From Parabacteroides sp. TM07-1AC (GTDB lineage Bacteria; Bacteroidota; Bacteroidia; Bacteroidales; Tannerellaceae), in the NCBI RefSeq assembly GCF_003480915.1, contig NZ_QUKD01000007.1, positions 248,001 through 312,000 of the forward strand: DNA of 64,000 bases, given 5' to 3'. Every line of letters begins with the position of its first letter. The stretch's first letter is position 1. Below the pieces are notes generated by a model. The model worked only from the letters and a program-made list of their open reading frames with translations, made no database searches and was not told where the DNA came from. The position numbers were made by a program, and so were the translations under genes. This document shows positions 46,006-54,581 of the stretch, piece by piece.

Positions 46006-47466
46006 TTAGCCCAAACCACTTCTCTTTAACAATTCTATCGTACGCAAGCTGTCCTTATAAGCGTTATGCTCATTCATCTTCCGTATGTCGAGTGCCGCAT
46101 CCGTATTGTCTTCCCAGCGCCGACACAGATACAGAACATCGTAAATACGTCCGATCCGATACGTCCTGGAGATAGCCAGACCGATCGCGTAATCTTCCCC
46201 GTAACTCACATTCGGCATTTTCAGCTCACGCAGGATCGGGGTATAAAAAGCACGGGGCGCTCCCAACCCATTGATCCGAAGCGCATTGTTACGACCGTTC
46301 TCTTCCGTCCATTCGCGATGATCAATGATTCCGGGCGGTATTTCATTCAAGTCAAAATCGGTCATCTTATAGGTTCCGATCACCATAGCACATTCTTCCG
46401 CATAGAAAGCATCCACTATCTTCTGCAAGGTATCCGGACCGCTATAAACATCATCGCTGTCAAGCTGCACGGAGAATTTACCGCACAGCGGATGTGCCGC
46501 CGCCTCATTCCAACAACCACCGATACCCAGATCATCCCGTTCGGGAATCAAATGGATCAGACGGTCGTCGGTTACATAACGGTCAATCAGTTCGGTCGTC
46601 CCGTCCGTCGAATGGTTATCTACAATAATCAGATTAAATTTAAAGTTCGTCTCCTGCCCCAATACCGAATGGATAGCGTCTTCGATCGTACGCACACGGT
46701 TACGGACCGGAATGATTACCGAGGCTTCATACTTAAATCCTCTTGATTGAAATTTCACCTTTTTAGGCTTCTTCGTCAATAAAGCTCCGTAAAAATGCAA
46801 TAAAGGTTTGCATGCCTGCTCCATTTCAAGCTGCACCTCCCGGTTTTTTGGATCCACATAATCGAACTGTTTTTCGCCACTCTTACGCAAGTCTATTTCT
46901 TTGCAAGTATACAGATATTCTCTCAGGTGAACAAGCCCGAGTATTTTGGACATATGCAGACGCAAATGATAAAAGCCTGCATATTTATATGAAACCGAAG
47001 ATTTCTTTAAGCCACCGAAATAATTATCCAAAGCTCTATAAGTTATTATCATCAAAGGTCCAAAGTCGAAATCGTCACGCAAGCTTCCCTGCTGGTAATC
47101 GTTTACCGGATGTTCCTGCCTGATTCCGCCGGTCAGGAGATAATGATCGGCATAAACCATGTAACAGAATTTACTTTCAGACACGGAAATCATTCGTTCC
47201 AATCCGTTCTGTCCGAACTTTAAGGGAGTATAACGGGTATAATACAATACATTGCGGTTATCCGCCAGCTGATATATCGACCTCATCGTCTGCGTACTGG
47301 TCAATGTATCGATCTGTAGAATCTCACAACCTTTGTAAGGTTCCGCTTCCGGGTTGGAAGTCATTAAATATATTTTGTCAGTCAGTCCGGTGCTTCTCAG
47401 TTCGTCGACCGTCGGCTTCACCTGTTCCGGAGATATATAAGGTATAAAGCAGTTTATTCTATCCAT
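46006..47466 (-). CDS. Glycosyltransferase family 2 protein with an N-terminal extra domain
   Basis: 486 aa. Residues about 246-480 form a GT-A domain: YEASVIIPVRNRVRTIEDAI, IIVDNHSTDGTTELI and a DxD-type QLDSDDVY (about 335-342), with a C-terminal acceptor region. Residues 1-245 look like a second, degenerate alpha/beta domain (YLMTSNPEAEPYKGCEIL, CYMVYADHYLL) without a clear DxD. No transmembrane segments. It is 24 nt upstream of the DUF4922 gene and probably heads the mur operon. Acceptor and sugar unknown. Confidence 0.85.
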   Translation of the reverse strand: MDRINCFIPYISPEQVKPTVDELRSTGLTDKIYLMTSNPEAEPYKGCEILQIDTLTSTQTMRSIYQLADNRNVLYYTRYTPLKFGQNGLERMISVSESKFCYMVYADHYLLTGGIRQEHPVNDYQQGSLRDDFDFGPLMIITYRALDNYFGGLKKSSVSYKYAGFYHLRLHMSKILGLVHLREYLYTCKEIDLRKSGEKQFDYVDPKNREVQLEMEQACKPLLHFYGALLTKKPKKVKFQSRGFKYEASVIIPVRNRVRTIEDAIHSVLGQETNFKFNLIIVDNHSTDGTTELIDRYVTDDRLIHLIPERDDLGIGGCWNEAAAHPLCGKFSVQLDSDDVYSGPDTLQKIVDAFYAEECAMVIGTYKMTDFDLNEIPPGIIDHREWTEENGRNNALRINGLGAPRAFYTPILRELKMPNVSYGEDYAIGLAISRTYRIGRIYDVLYLCRRWEDNTDAALDIRKMNEHNAYKDSLRTIELLKRSGLG

Positions 47467-47562
47467 AGGTATTAAATGGTGTTACATTATTAAGACTGTA
47501 AACTTAAACAAAAAGTATGTGATAAACGATAAAGGAAAGTCATTTTCGGTCGAATAAACGAC

Positions 47563-47591
47563 AAAAGGGTTGCCTCATCACGAGACAACCC
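47563..47591 (-). terminator. Terminator after the methylmalonyl-CoA mutase operon
   Basis: On the minus strand GGGTTGTCTC and GAGGCAACCC form a 10-bp stem (one G-U) around a 5-nt loop, followed by TTTTG. Confidence 0.9.
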
Positions 47592-47621
47592 TCTTTATAT
47601 AATCATAAGAATCTCTTCTTA

Positions 47622-49769
47622 TTATTCTCCTAACAGGATTTCCAGGATCTGAACAGCAGCCTTAGCCACTGAAGTACCCGGGCCGAAGATAGCAGCAACA
47701 CCTGCTTTATACAGGAAGTCGTAGTCCTGTGCAGGGATTACACCACCGGCGATGACGATGATGTCTTCGCGGCCTAACTTCTTCAGCTCATCGATAACCT
47801 GCGGGATCAATGTCTTGTGTCCGGCAGCCAGAGAAGAAACACCCATTACGTGAACGTCGTTTTCAACAGCCTGACGGGCAGCTTCTGCCGGAGTCTGGAA
47901 CAACGGTCCCATATCCACGTCGAAACCACAGTCTGCATAACCTGTTGCAACAACCTTAGCACCACGGTCGTGTCCGTCCTGACCCATTTTAGCGATCATG
48001 ATACGAGGCTGGCGACCTTCTTTCTTAGCAAACTTTTCTGTCAGCTCGCAAGCCTTCAGGAAGTCTGCATCTTTCTTTGTTTCTGATGAATACACGCCTG
48101 ATATAGTTCTGATGATTGCTTTATAACGTCCCACAACAACTTCGCAGGCATCCGAGATTTCTCCCAGTGATGCACGCAGGCCGGCAGCCTTAACAGCCAG
48201 TTCCAGCAAGTTGCCTTTCTTAGTTTTCACACATTCAGTGATATCGGCCAATGCTTTCTGAACAGCTTCTTCGTCGCGGTTTTCACGCAACACCTTCAAA
48301 TTGGCAATCTGTTCGTTACGAACGGCAGTGTTGTCGATTTCAAGGATATCGATCGGATCTTCTTTCGGCAGACGATATTTGTTAACACCAACGATTGTCT
48401 GAACACCTGAGTCGATACGAGCCTGTGTACGAGCAGCAGCTTCTTCGATACGCATCTTCGGAAGACCTGTTTCGATGGCTTTTGCCATACCGCCCATGCT
48501 TTCGATTTCCTGGATCAATGCCCAACCTTTGTGTACCAGTTCGTTTGTCAAAGATTCTACATAGTAAGAACCTGCCCACGGGTCGATTTCCTTACAAATC
48601 TTTGTTTCTTCCTGGATATAGATCTGTGTGTTACGAGCGATACGTGCAGAGAAGTCTGTCGGCAATGCGATAGCTTCGTCCAGCGCGTTGGTGTGCAGAG
48701 ACTGTGTATGTCCCAGTGCAGCAGCCATAGCCTCGATACAAGTACGACCTACGTTATTGAACGGATCTTGTTCCGTCAACGACCATCCTGAAGTCTGGCA
48801 GTGAGTACGCAATGCGAGTGATTTCGGGTTCTTGGCTCCGAAGCTCTTCACGATCTTCGCCCACAACATACGTGCAGCACGCATCTTGGCGATTTCCATG
48901 AAGTGGTTCACACCGATAGCCCAGAAGAATGACAGACGCGGAGCGAATGCATCCACATCGATTCCTGCGTTCACACCGGCACGAAGATATTCCATACCGT
49001 CGCACAGTGTATAAGCCATTTCGATATCTGCCGTAGCACCTGCTTCCTGCATGTGGTAACCGGAGATAGAGATAGAGTTGAACTTCGGCATCTTCTGTGA
49101 TGTATATTCGAAGATGTCAGCAATAATCTTCATGGAGAATTCAGGCGGATAGATATAGGTGTTACGCACCATGAACTCTTTCAGGATATCGTTCTGAATT
49201 GTACCGGCCATTTCTTCCAACTTAGCGCCCTGTTCCAGACCTGCGTTGATGTAGAATGCCAATACCGGAAGAACGCCACCGTTCATGGTCATGGAAACAG
49301 ACATCTTGTTCAAAGGAATACCAGCGAACAATACTTTCATGTTTTCCAGCGAACAGATGGATACACCTGCTTTACCAACGTCACCTACAACACGTTCGTT
49401 GTCGGCATCGTATCCGCGGTGTGTCGGAAGGTCGAATGCAACAGACAGACCTTTCTGACCGGAAGCCAGGTTACGACGATAGAATGCATTTGATTCTTCT
49501 GCGGTAGAGAAACCGGCATACTGACGGATCGTCCAGGGACGCATAGCGTACATACCGCTATACGGACCACGCAGATAAGGAGGCAGACCGGAAGCATAGT
49601 TCAGATGCTCCATTCCCTCCAGGTCTTCTTTCGTATAAACAGGTTTCACCTCGATATGCTCAGGTGTTTTCCAATCGGCTTCAATGCCATTGGCTTTTGC
49701 CCATTCGGCAGCATTGGTAGCTGCAAAACCGGCATTCTTGATATCTATGTTTTTAAAATTTGGTCTCAT
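47622..49769 (-). CDS. mutB: Methylmalonyl-CoA mutase, large (catalytic) subunit
   Basis: 715 aa. TIM-barrel with substrate-binding [37 protein letters not shown] and [16 protein letters not shown]-terminal B12-binding domain (about 580-715) with the axial-histidine motif DGHDRGAKV and [15 protein letters not shown]. It interconverts succinyl-CoA and methylmalonyl-CoA using adenosylcobalamin; in Bacteroidetes it feeds propionate production. It starts 12 nt after mutA. Confidence 0.98.
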   Translation of the reverse strand: MRPNFKNIDIKNAGFAATNAAEWAKANGIEADWKTPEHIEVKPVYTKEDLEGMEHLNYASGLPPYLRGPYSGMYAMRPWTIRQYAGFSTAEESNAFYRRNLASGQKGLSVAFDLPTHRGYDADNERVVGDVGKAGVSICSLENMKVLFAGIPLNKMSVSMTMNGGVLPVLAFYINAGLEQGAKLEEMAGTIQNDILKEFMVRNTYIYPPEFSMKIIADIFEYTSQKMPKFNSISISGYHMQEAGATADIEMAYTLCDGMEYLRAGVNAGIDVDAFAPRLSFFWAIGVNHFMEIAKMRAARMLWAKIVKSFGAKNPKSLALRTHCQTSGWSLTEQDPFNNVGRTCIEAMAAALGHTQSLHTNALDEAIALPTDFSARIARNTQIYIQEETKICKEIDPWAGSYYVESLTNELVHKGWALIQEIESMGGMAKAIETGLPKMRIEEAAARTQARIDSGVQTIVGVNKYRLPKEDPIDILEIDNTAVRNEQIANLKVLRENRDEEAVQKALADITECVKTKKGNLLELAVKAAGLRASLGEISDACEVVVGRYKAIIRTISGVYSSETKKDADFLKACELTEKFAKKEGRQPRIMIAKMGQDGHDRGAKVVATGYADCGFDVDMGPLFQTPAEAARQAVENDVHVMGVSSLAAGHKTLIPQVIDELKKLGREDIIVIAGGVIPAQDYDFLYKAGVAAIFGPGTSVAKAAVQILEILLGE

Positions 49770-49781
49770 AATTGTTTCTAC

Positions 49782-51644
49782 TTAAGCGATTCCTAATTTT
49801 GCGTTGAAAGCCTTCAATGTTTCGAGCACGTTGCTCTTTACATTGATAAATTGATCGATACCCTGAGCTTTCAGGTCTTCCATACATTCAGGAGCACCGG
49901 CTACAACGAACTCAGCACGTCCGGCCAATGCTTTATAAGCAGCAGGAGCATATTCTGCATATTCGTCATCACTAGAACAAAGAACAACGATCTGAGCACC
50001 TGCTTCCATCGCTGCATCAACGCCGGCTTCTACTGTTTCGAAACCTAAGTTATCAATTACCTTGTATCCTGCACAAGCAAAGAAGTTACTTGAGAACTGT
50101 GAACGGGCAATACGCATAGACAGGTTACCGATAGTCAACATAAACACTTTCGGAGTCTTACCGCTATTTTCCGTTGCCAGACGCAATGCTTCAAATTCAG
50201 ATGCACCACGAGAGAAATCAAGAGGAGTAACAGTTGATTCACCACAAGAGTGACCACCGCCACAACAGCAGGAAGCTGTTTCTTTGATCTTACCGGCAGC
50301 TACTTCTGTGAAGTTCGGGAACTGGTTAGAACCCAGCAGGATTTCACGACGGGTAGCAACCGCTTTCTTACGGGCTACGTTAGAAGCATTTACTGCATTC
50401 TGTATGTTACCGTTTGCCACTTCAGCGCCGAAACCGCCTTTGTCTTCTACTTCCAGGAACAGTTTCCAAGCAACGTCAGCCAACGAGTTAGTCAGTACTT
50501 CTACATAATAAGAACCGGCAGAAGGATCGACCACCTTATCCAGGTGACATTCTTCTTTCAGCAGCAATTGCTGGTTACGTGCGATACGTTCAGAGAAATC
50601 ATCCGGAGTCTGATAAGTCTTATCGAACGGACGAACAGTGATAGAATCGACACCGGCCAAAGCGGCAGACATCGCTTCAGTCTGAGAACGCAACAGGTTT
50701 ACGTGAGCATCGTAAACAGTCATGTTCCATTCGGAAGTCTGAGCATGTACATTCATCTTGCAGGCACAGTTGCATGCAGGATTGTAAGCAGCAACGATCT
50801 CAGCCCACAACCAACGGGCAGCACGGAACTTAGCGATTTCCATGAAATAGTTGGAGCTGATACCCAGATTGAATTTGATCTTCTTGGCAACTTCGTCTGC
50901 GCTGAAACCGGCTTCAGTCAGCTTCGCCATCAGTTCGTTACCCCAAGCCAATGAATAACCCAGTTCCTGAGTGATATAAGCACCGGCATTGTTGAAGTAG
51001 AAACCGTTTACAGCTAATACTTTATAACCAGGTAAAGCCTGTCCTGCTTTGAGCACAGCAGATGCAGCTTCCACCCAATTTCCATTTTCTTTACCTTTCA
51101 CTAACGGTTTCTTGAAAGGATCGTAGTTGACAGAACCGAAACATTTCTCCAGATCCACGTCTTTACCTTTCAGATAGTATTCCAGAATACCGATCAGCTT
51201 TTCAGCCTTGCAGTTGCAAGTGTTGAAGTTCAGCTCGACAGATTCCGGACAGATACCATTCAGTAATGTTGCAATATTTTCGGCATTCACTTCATCACCC
51301 TTGATGATGAAACCGAGTGAAGTAACCCCTTTGTTCAAAATGTCAAGCGCTTTTTCGTTAGCTTCTTTGAAACAAGTTACTTCGATGTTCTGGCGTACCT
51401 TCCAATCGTTATCCTTCTTTGTTCCGCGAACATAAGGGAATTCACCGGGAAGAGACTCGGTTGTCTTCAAACCTTCGATGTCTTCTGCACGATAGAAAGG
51501 ATTTACATTAAATCCTTCGCCTGTCTTCCAAACAAGCTTTTTCTCAAACGGAGCACCTTTCAGGTCAGCCGTAATCTTCGCCATCCATTCTTCTGTAGAG
51601 ACCGGAGCGAAATCTGAGAAAAGTTTTTCTTTTAGTTCTGCCAT
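49782..51644 (-). CDS. mutA: Methylmalonyl-CoA mutase, small subunit
   Basis: 620 aa. The same fold as the large subunit but the C-terminal domain (about 497-620) lacks DxHxxG, as expected for the B12-free structural subunit. Barrel features include NPFYRAEDIEGL, FPYVRGTKKDNDW and NVHAQTSEWNMTVYD. Odd: two cysteine-rich tracts, CNCAC at residues 291-295 and CCCGGGHSCG at 459-468. A -7 element TACCTTTG is at 51717-51710. Confidence 0.96.
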   Translation of the reverse strand: MAELKEKLFSDFAPVSTEEWMAKITADLKGAPFEKKLVWKTGEGFNVNPFYRAEDIEGLKTTESLPGEFPYVRGTKKDNDWKVRQNIEVTCFKEANEKALDILNKGVTSLGFIIKGDEVNAENIATLLNGICPESVELNFNTCNCKAEKLIGILEYYLKGKDVDLEKCFGSVNYDPFKKPLVKGKENGNWVEAASAVLKAGQALPGYKVLAVNGFYFNNAGAYITQELGYSLAWGNELMAKLTEAGFSADEVAKKIKFNLGISSNYFMEIAKFRAARWLWAEIVAAYNPACNCACKMNVHAQTSEWNMTVYDAHVNLLRSQTEAMSAALAGVDSITVRPFDKTYQTPDDFSERIARNQQLLLKEECHLDKVVDPSAGSYYVEVLTNSLADVAWKLFLEVEDKGGFGAEVANGNIQNAVNASNVARKKAVATRREILLGSNQFPNFTEVAAGKIKETASCCCGGGHSCGESTVTPLDFSRGASEFEALRLATENSGKTPKVFMLTIGNLSMRIARSQFSSNFFACAGYKVIDNLGFETVEAGVDAAMEAGAQIVVLCSSDDEYAEYAPAAYKALAGRAEFVVAGAPECMEDLKAQGIDQFINVKSNVLETLKAFNAKLGIA

Positions 51645-51709
51645 AATATTAGTTATTTTAATACTGGTATTAGTAATTGTTCAATAGTATATTGTTCAAT
51701 AACAGGAGG

Positions 51710-51717
51710 CAAAGGTA
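51710..51717 (-). promoter_or_regulatory. -7 element of mutA-mutB
   Basis: TACCTTTG on the minus strand, 66 nt upstream of the mutA ATG. The leader contains the direct repeat ATTGTTCAATA. Confidence 0.55.
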
Positions 51718-51877
51718 GAATAAATAAACAGGAAGAACAATGAAAAATAAACGAAATTGCTCGTCCTTTTAACGCCTTTTAGTGGTATAAGGGCCATTCC
51801 TGTATCATTCTGACAGGACTGATGAAATTTATTTATATTTTTTCCGCATAAAGAGAACATCGAAAAGAAATAATACT

Positions 51878-51885
51878 TAATTTTG
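51878..51885 (+). promoter_or_regulatory. -7 element of tRNA-Glu
   Basis: TAATTTTG matches TAnnTTTG, 33 nt upstream of the tRNA 5' end. Confidence 0.55.
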
Positions 51886-51918
51886 CAGCGTCAAACAATG
51901 AAAACTATGACACGAAAC

Positions 51919-51991
51919 GGTGCATTCGTCTAGTGGCCTAGGACGCCGCCCTCTCACGGCGGAAACTCGGGTTCGATCCCCGGACGCACTA
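51919..51991 (+). tRNA. tRNA-Glu (CTC anticodon)
   Basis: 73 nt. The anticodon stem CCGCC/GGCGG encloses CTCTCAC (anticodon CTC, Glu); T arm TCGGG-TTCGATC-CCCGG. The acceptor strands GGTGCAT and ACGCACT have a G1-U72 wobble, as in other Bacteroidetes tRNA-Glu, and an A6-C67 mismatch. CCA is not encoded. Confidence 0.93.
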
Positions 51992-51997
51992 CAGAAG

Positions 51998-52030
51998 AAG
52001 CCTGCTGATTCATTTCGGCTGGCTTTTTTG
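51998..52030 (+). terminator. Terminator after tRNA-Glu
   Basis: An imperfect stem (AAGCC with GGCTT plus inner pairs) is followed by TTTTTTG. Confidence 0.7.
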
Positions 52031-52071
52031 TTTTCCTCATTCTCCACAGACATTTCCACAGCAAAGAAATA

Positions 52072-52163
52072 TTATCCCCATCCCCAAGGGGATTTTCCCC
52101 CACCAGGGTGGACCTTTTCCCCCACCTTGATGGGGAATACTTCCCTTGCAGATAAGAACAATG
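52072..52163. repeat. Array E: about three to four 21-24-bp units with C-run/G-run palindromes
   Basis: TTnTCCCC-type units begin near 52072, 52093 and 52115, with a degenerate fourth near 52139. Each holds a palindromic core: ATCCCC-AA-GGGGAT (52080-52093), CCACC-AG-GGTGG (52100-52111) and CCCCA-n6-TGGGG (52120-52135). It lies in the convergent spacer between tRNA-Glu and the RRM gene. Less regular than arrays A-D. Confidence 0.75.
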
Positions 52164-52216
52164 GGGAATTACAAAATAGGACTAGCTTGGATCCTATGTT
52201 TCTAAATCTATCTTAA

Positions 52217-52245
52217 ACAAAAAAAGCGCCCCTTATCGAGTCGCT
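52217..52245 (-). terminator. Terminator after the RRM gene
   Basis: On the minus strand AGCGACTC and GGGGCGCT form a stem with one mismatch around a 5-nt loop, followed by TTTTTTTG. Confidence 0.85.
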
Positions 52246-52267
52246 TTCCTTTTGCTATAAATTCGGA

Positions 52268-52645
52268 TTAATATCTTCTTCCGCCACCGTTGTTACCGTA
52301 GCCTCCGCGATTACCGCCACCGTAGCCACCGCCACGATTGCCACCGCCGAAACCACCGCCACGATTACCGCCGCCGAAACCGCCACGGCTTCCACCACGA
52401 TCTTCTCTCGGACGTGCTTCTGTTACGTTGATTACTTTTTCATCATAAGTAGCCTGGTTTAATTCTTCGATAGCCTTACGGCCCATTTCGTCATCCTTCA
52501 ATTCTACGAAACCGAATCCTCTTGAACGGCCTGTTTCTCTGTCTGTAATAACTCTAGCAGAAAGGATTTCACCATAATCTGCAAATAAATCGTTTAAGTC
52601 AGCGTCTGTGACGTTGTAACTCAAATTTGAAATGTAAAGATTCAT
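52268..52645 (-). CDS. RNA-binding protein with one RRM and a glycine-rich tail
   Basis: 125 aa. RNP2 LYISNL (residues 3-8) and RNP1 RGFGFVEL (42-49) define an RRM (about 1-80). The tail (about 84-125) is RGG/GGxR-rich (GGSRGGFGGG, GGYGGGNRGG), ending GGGRRY. Such small RRM proteins are abundant in Bacteroidetes and bind single-stranded RNA broadly; they may replace cold-shock or Hfq-like functions. The leader is about 120 nt and AT-rich. Confidence 0.95.
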   Translation of the reverse strand: MNLYISNLSYNVTDADLNDLFADYGEILSARVITDRETGRSRGFGFVELKDDEMGRKAIEELNQATYDEKVINVTEARPREDRGGSRGGFGGGNRGGGFGGGNRGGGYGGGNRGGYGNNGGGRRY

Positions 52646-53026
52646 TTATAAAAACTTATTTAGTTAATTGTTTATTGAGGGATGAATAGAATAATAGTTG
52701 AATGAATATACTTTACAAATCTAAATTGCGAGTAAAACTTCAAATACAAGTTTAAATCAATCTCAATACACCGCAAATGTAAGATTAAATTTGACACTAC
52801 CGTACTTTATAACAATCTTTTTCAACAATTTTTTCCTCCAAAACGCTTATAAACAAACAATCATTTTTTTTAAGCCCCTGGATATCCATTGTCCTGATTT
52901 ACAAAAAAAATCTTTTGCAGGACCGTCCTTTTTATAAAACACACTAAAATAACAACCGGAATATATCATTTCTCCTCCCAATTCAGTTTAAATACTACAT
53001 ACCATAAACATAAAAGAGAGTTTGTC
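52646..53026. other. Gene-free spacer with the RRM promoter and leader
   Basis: 381 bp, strongly AT-rich, between divergent genes. A -7 element TACATTTG (52781-52774, minus strand) gives an RRM-gene leader of about 120 nt. The part from 52790 to 53026 contains an inverted pair around AAAAAAAATCTTTTGCAGG (52904-52922), but I see no convincing promoter for the plus-strand gene, no RNA gene and no repeat array. Confidence 0.55.
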
Positions 53027-53242
53027 ATGACAAAAGGAACAATTGGATTAAATGCAGGTACCATCTGGAATCTGTTGCTGGATGGTGGATGCTGGAGTTT
53101 TGAGGAGTTGAAGAAAGCAACATCTTTGTGTGAAGCTGATTTATGGTCTGCAATCGGTTGGCTAGCCCGCGAAAACAAGATTCAGATCAAAAGTGCCAGT
53201 AGTCAGATCGCTTTTTGTCCGGGGATGAATTTCAGTTATTAA
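53027..53242 (+). CDS. Small winged-helix protein (DUF2582 type)
   Basis: 71 aa. IGLNAGTIWNLLLDGGCWSF and FEELKKATSLCEADLWSAIGWLARENKI form a compact winged helix-turn-helix, matching DUF2582 proteins found widely in Bacteroidetes. DNA binding is plausible but not demonstrated. A monocistronic gene ended by a bidirectional terminator. Confidence 0.85.
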   Translation: MTKGTIGLNAGTIWNLLLDGGCWSFEELKKATSLCEADLWSAIGWLARENKIQIKSASSQIAFCPGMNFSY

Positions 53243-53263
53243 AAGAAGCCCTTTGATAAAATT

Positions 53264-53294
53264 AAAAAGCGATCTGATATAGATCGCTTTTTTT
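53264..53294. terminator. Bidirectional terminator
   Basis: AAAAAGCGATCT and AGATCGCTTTTTTT form a perfect stem around GATAT, between convergent genes. Confidence 0.93.
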
Positions 53295-53299
53295 ATTGT

Positions 53300-54505
53300 T
53301 TAACGAAACAGGGTGTTTACAACCTCACTGTCACCATCATTCGGCGCAGGTTCCAGCCCCAGCAGGCGGCAAATGATCAGATATAAATTGACATTAGCCA
53401 TTACCGGCAATTCCACATTCTTTTTAAAGGACGGTCCTGCCGCATAAAAGATAGCCTCCATCTCCGGAGTAAAATTATCATAGCCATGAGTTGCCCCCAA
53501 ATAAGGATAAGACCTATCACGAAAATGCAGATAGGTTCCGATATGGGGCAAGACCACCAAGTCGCCTATGCGGGGATTACTTCCATAGACATATTCCGCC
53601 GGTATTTCGTCTTTCTTCCAAACCGTGACATTCGGGACCTTTTTCAGAATATTGTAAGCAGTCTCCGTATAACTTTTCTTCGGATAAAGTAAAGTCGGGA
53701 CACCGTCAAAAATGTAATCGAAACTATCGCGGGGCAAGTAGTCATTCAGATTAACATATTTCTCCGGTACACAGGTAGCCATTCCATGATCGGAAAGGAC
53801 AATGAAATCGATCTTATCAAAAATATCCAGTCGGCGGGCTTCCTCAAAGAAATGTGCCAGCACCCGGTCCAGCTCCTCTACCTTCCGCAAGGTAGCTGAA
53901 GAGTCAGGCGTACAGACATGTCCGATCGCATCCGGCTCTTCTATATACCACATAATCAGACGAGGACGTATATCTTCAGGCAGACGCAACCAGGCTACGA
54001 CAGAGTCGGCACGATCCGAATAAGGGACCTGCTTATCAAAAGGTTTCCAAATAGAAGGTTGCCGCCCCTGAATCGGATATTCACTGCCTACCCAAAAGAA
54101 AGAAGCCGCATGCACACCCTGCTTCTCTGCCGTATTCCAAATCGGTTCACCTCCATAAAAGCCCGGTGTCGGATCCGCCATACGATAAATACTATCCAGG
54201 TCCGGCGCATAGAAAAAATTATTAATCAAGCCATGATGATCCGGATGTAAACCGGTCGCCATACTATAATGGTTGGGAAAGGTAACACTGGGAAAAGAAG
54301 GACGGAAAGCAGCACGTATCCCAGCTTTCGCCAGAGAATCTAATGTCGGAGTATAAGCGCGGTCCGGATAATCGGACCGGAAACCATCCATGGAAAGGAC
54401 CACGACGTAACGGTCATGACGTTTTGACGAAGAACAACCGGAAAAAAGGATACCGAGTCCTATCACACATCCTATAATCAAACTAAAATATCTTTTCATA
54501 TCCAT
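53300..54505 (-). CDS. Nucleotide pyrophosphatase/phosphodiesterase family lipoprotein
   Basis: 401 aa (start at the first or the third codon, both ATG). Lipobox SGC in GLGILFSGCSSSK. Alkaline-phosphatase superfamily features: VVVLSMDGFRSDY with the first metal Asp, SFPSVTFPNHYSMATGLHP with Thr as nucleophile (NPP type), VLSDHGMA and GATHGYDN with the C-terminal metal His. It probably cleaves phosphodiester or pyrophosphate bonds in the periplasm or at the surface; the substrate is unknown. Lies 76 nt downstream of the TonB-dependent receptor, separated by a terminator. Confidence 0.92.
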   Translation of the reverse strand: MDMKRYFSLIIGCVIGLGILFSGCSSSKRHDRYVVVLSMDGFRSDYPDRAYTPTLDSLAKAGIRAAFRPSFPSVTFPNHYSMATGLHPDHHGLINNFFYAPDLDSIYRMADPTPGFYGGEPIWNTAEKQGVHAASFFWVGSEYPIQGRQPSIWKPFDKQVPYSDRADSVVAWLRLPEDIRPRLIMWYIEEPDAIGHVCTPDSSATLRKVEELDRVLAHFFEEARRLDIFDKIDFIVLSDHGMATCVPEKYVNLNDYLPRDSFDYIFDGVPTLLYPKKSYTETAYNILKKVPNVTVWKKDEIPAEYVYGSNPRIGDLVVLPHIGTYLHFRDRSYPYLGATHGYDNFTPEMEAIFYAAGPSFKKNVELPVMANVNLYLIICRLLGLEPAPNDGDSEVVNTLFR

Positions 54506-54513
54506 ATTCCCTC

Positions 54514-54548
54514 AAAAAGAAAGAGGTTCACAAAGATAGTGAACCTCT
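54514..54548 (-). terminator. Terminator after the TonB-dependent receptor
   Basis: On the minus strand AGAGGTTCAC and GTGAACCTCT form a perfect 10-bp stem around TATCTTT, followed by TTCTTTTT. Confidence 0.88.
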
Positions 54549-54581
54549 CCCGATTATTTAATTCCAATCACAAAATACCCG

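Noticed and set aside
46066..46746. Open frame of 226 codons on the plus strand
   Set aside because: Antisense to the GT-A domain of the glycosyltransferase; no independent support.
49782..51644. mutA as a broken copy of mutB, because it lacks DxHxxG
   Set aside because: Absence of the B12 motif is normal for the small subunit of the heterodimeric enzyme; the frame is intact and full length.
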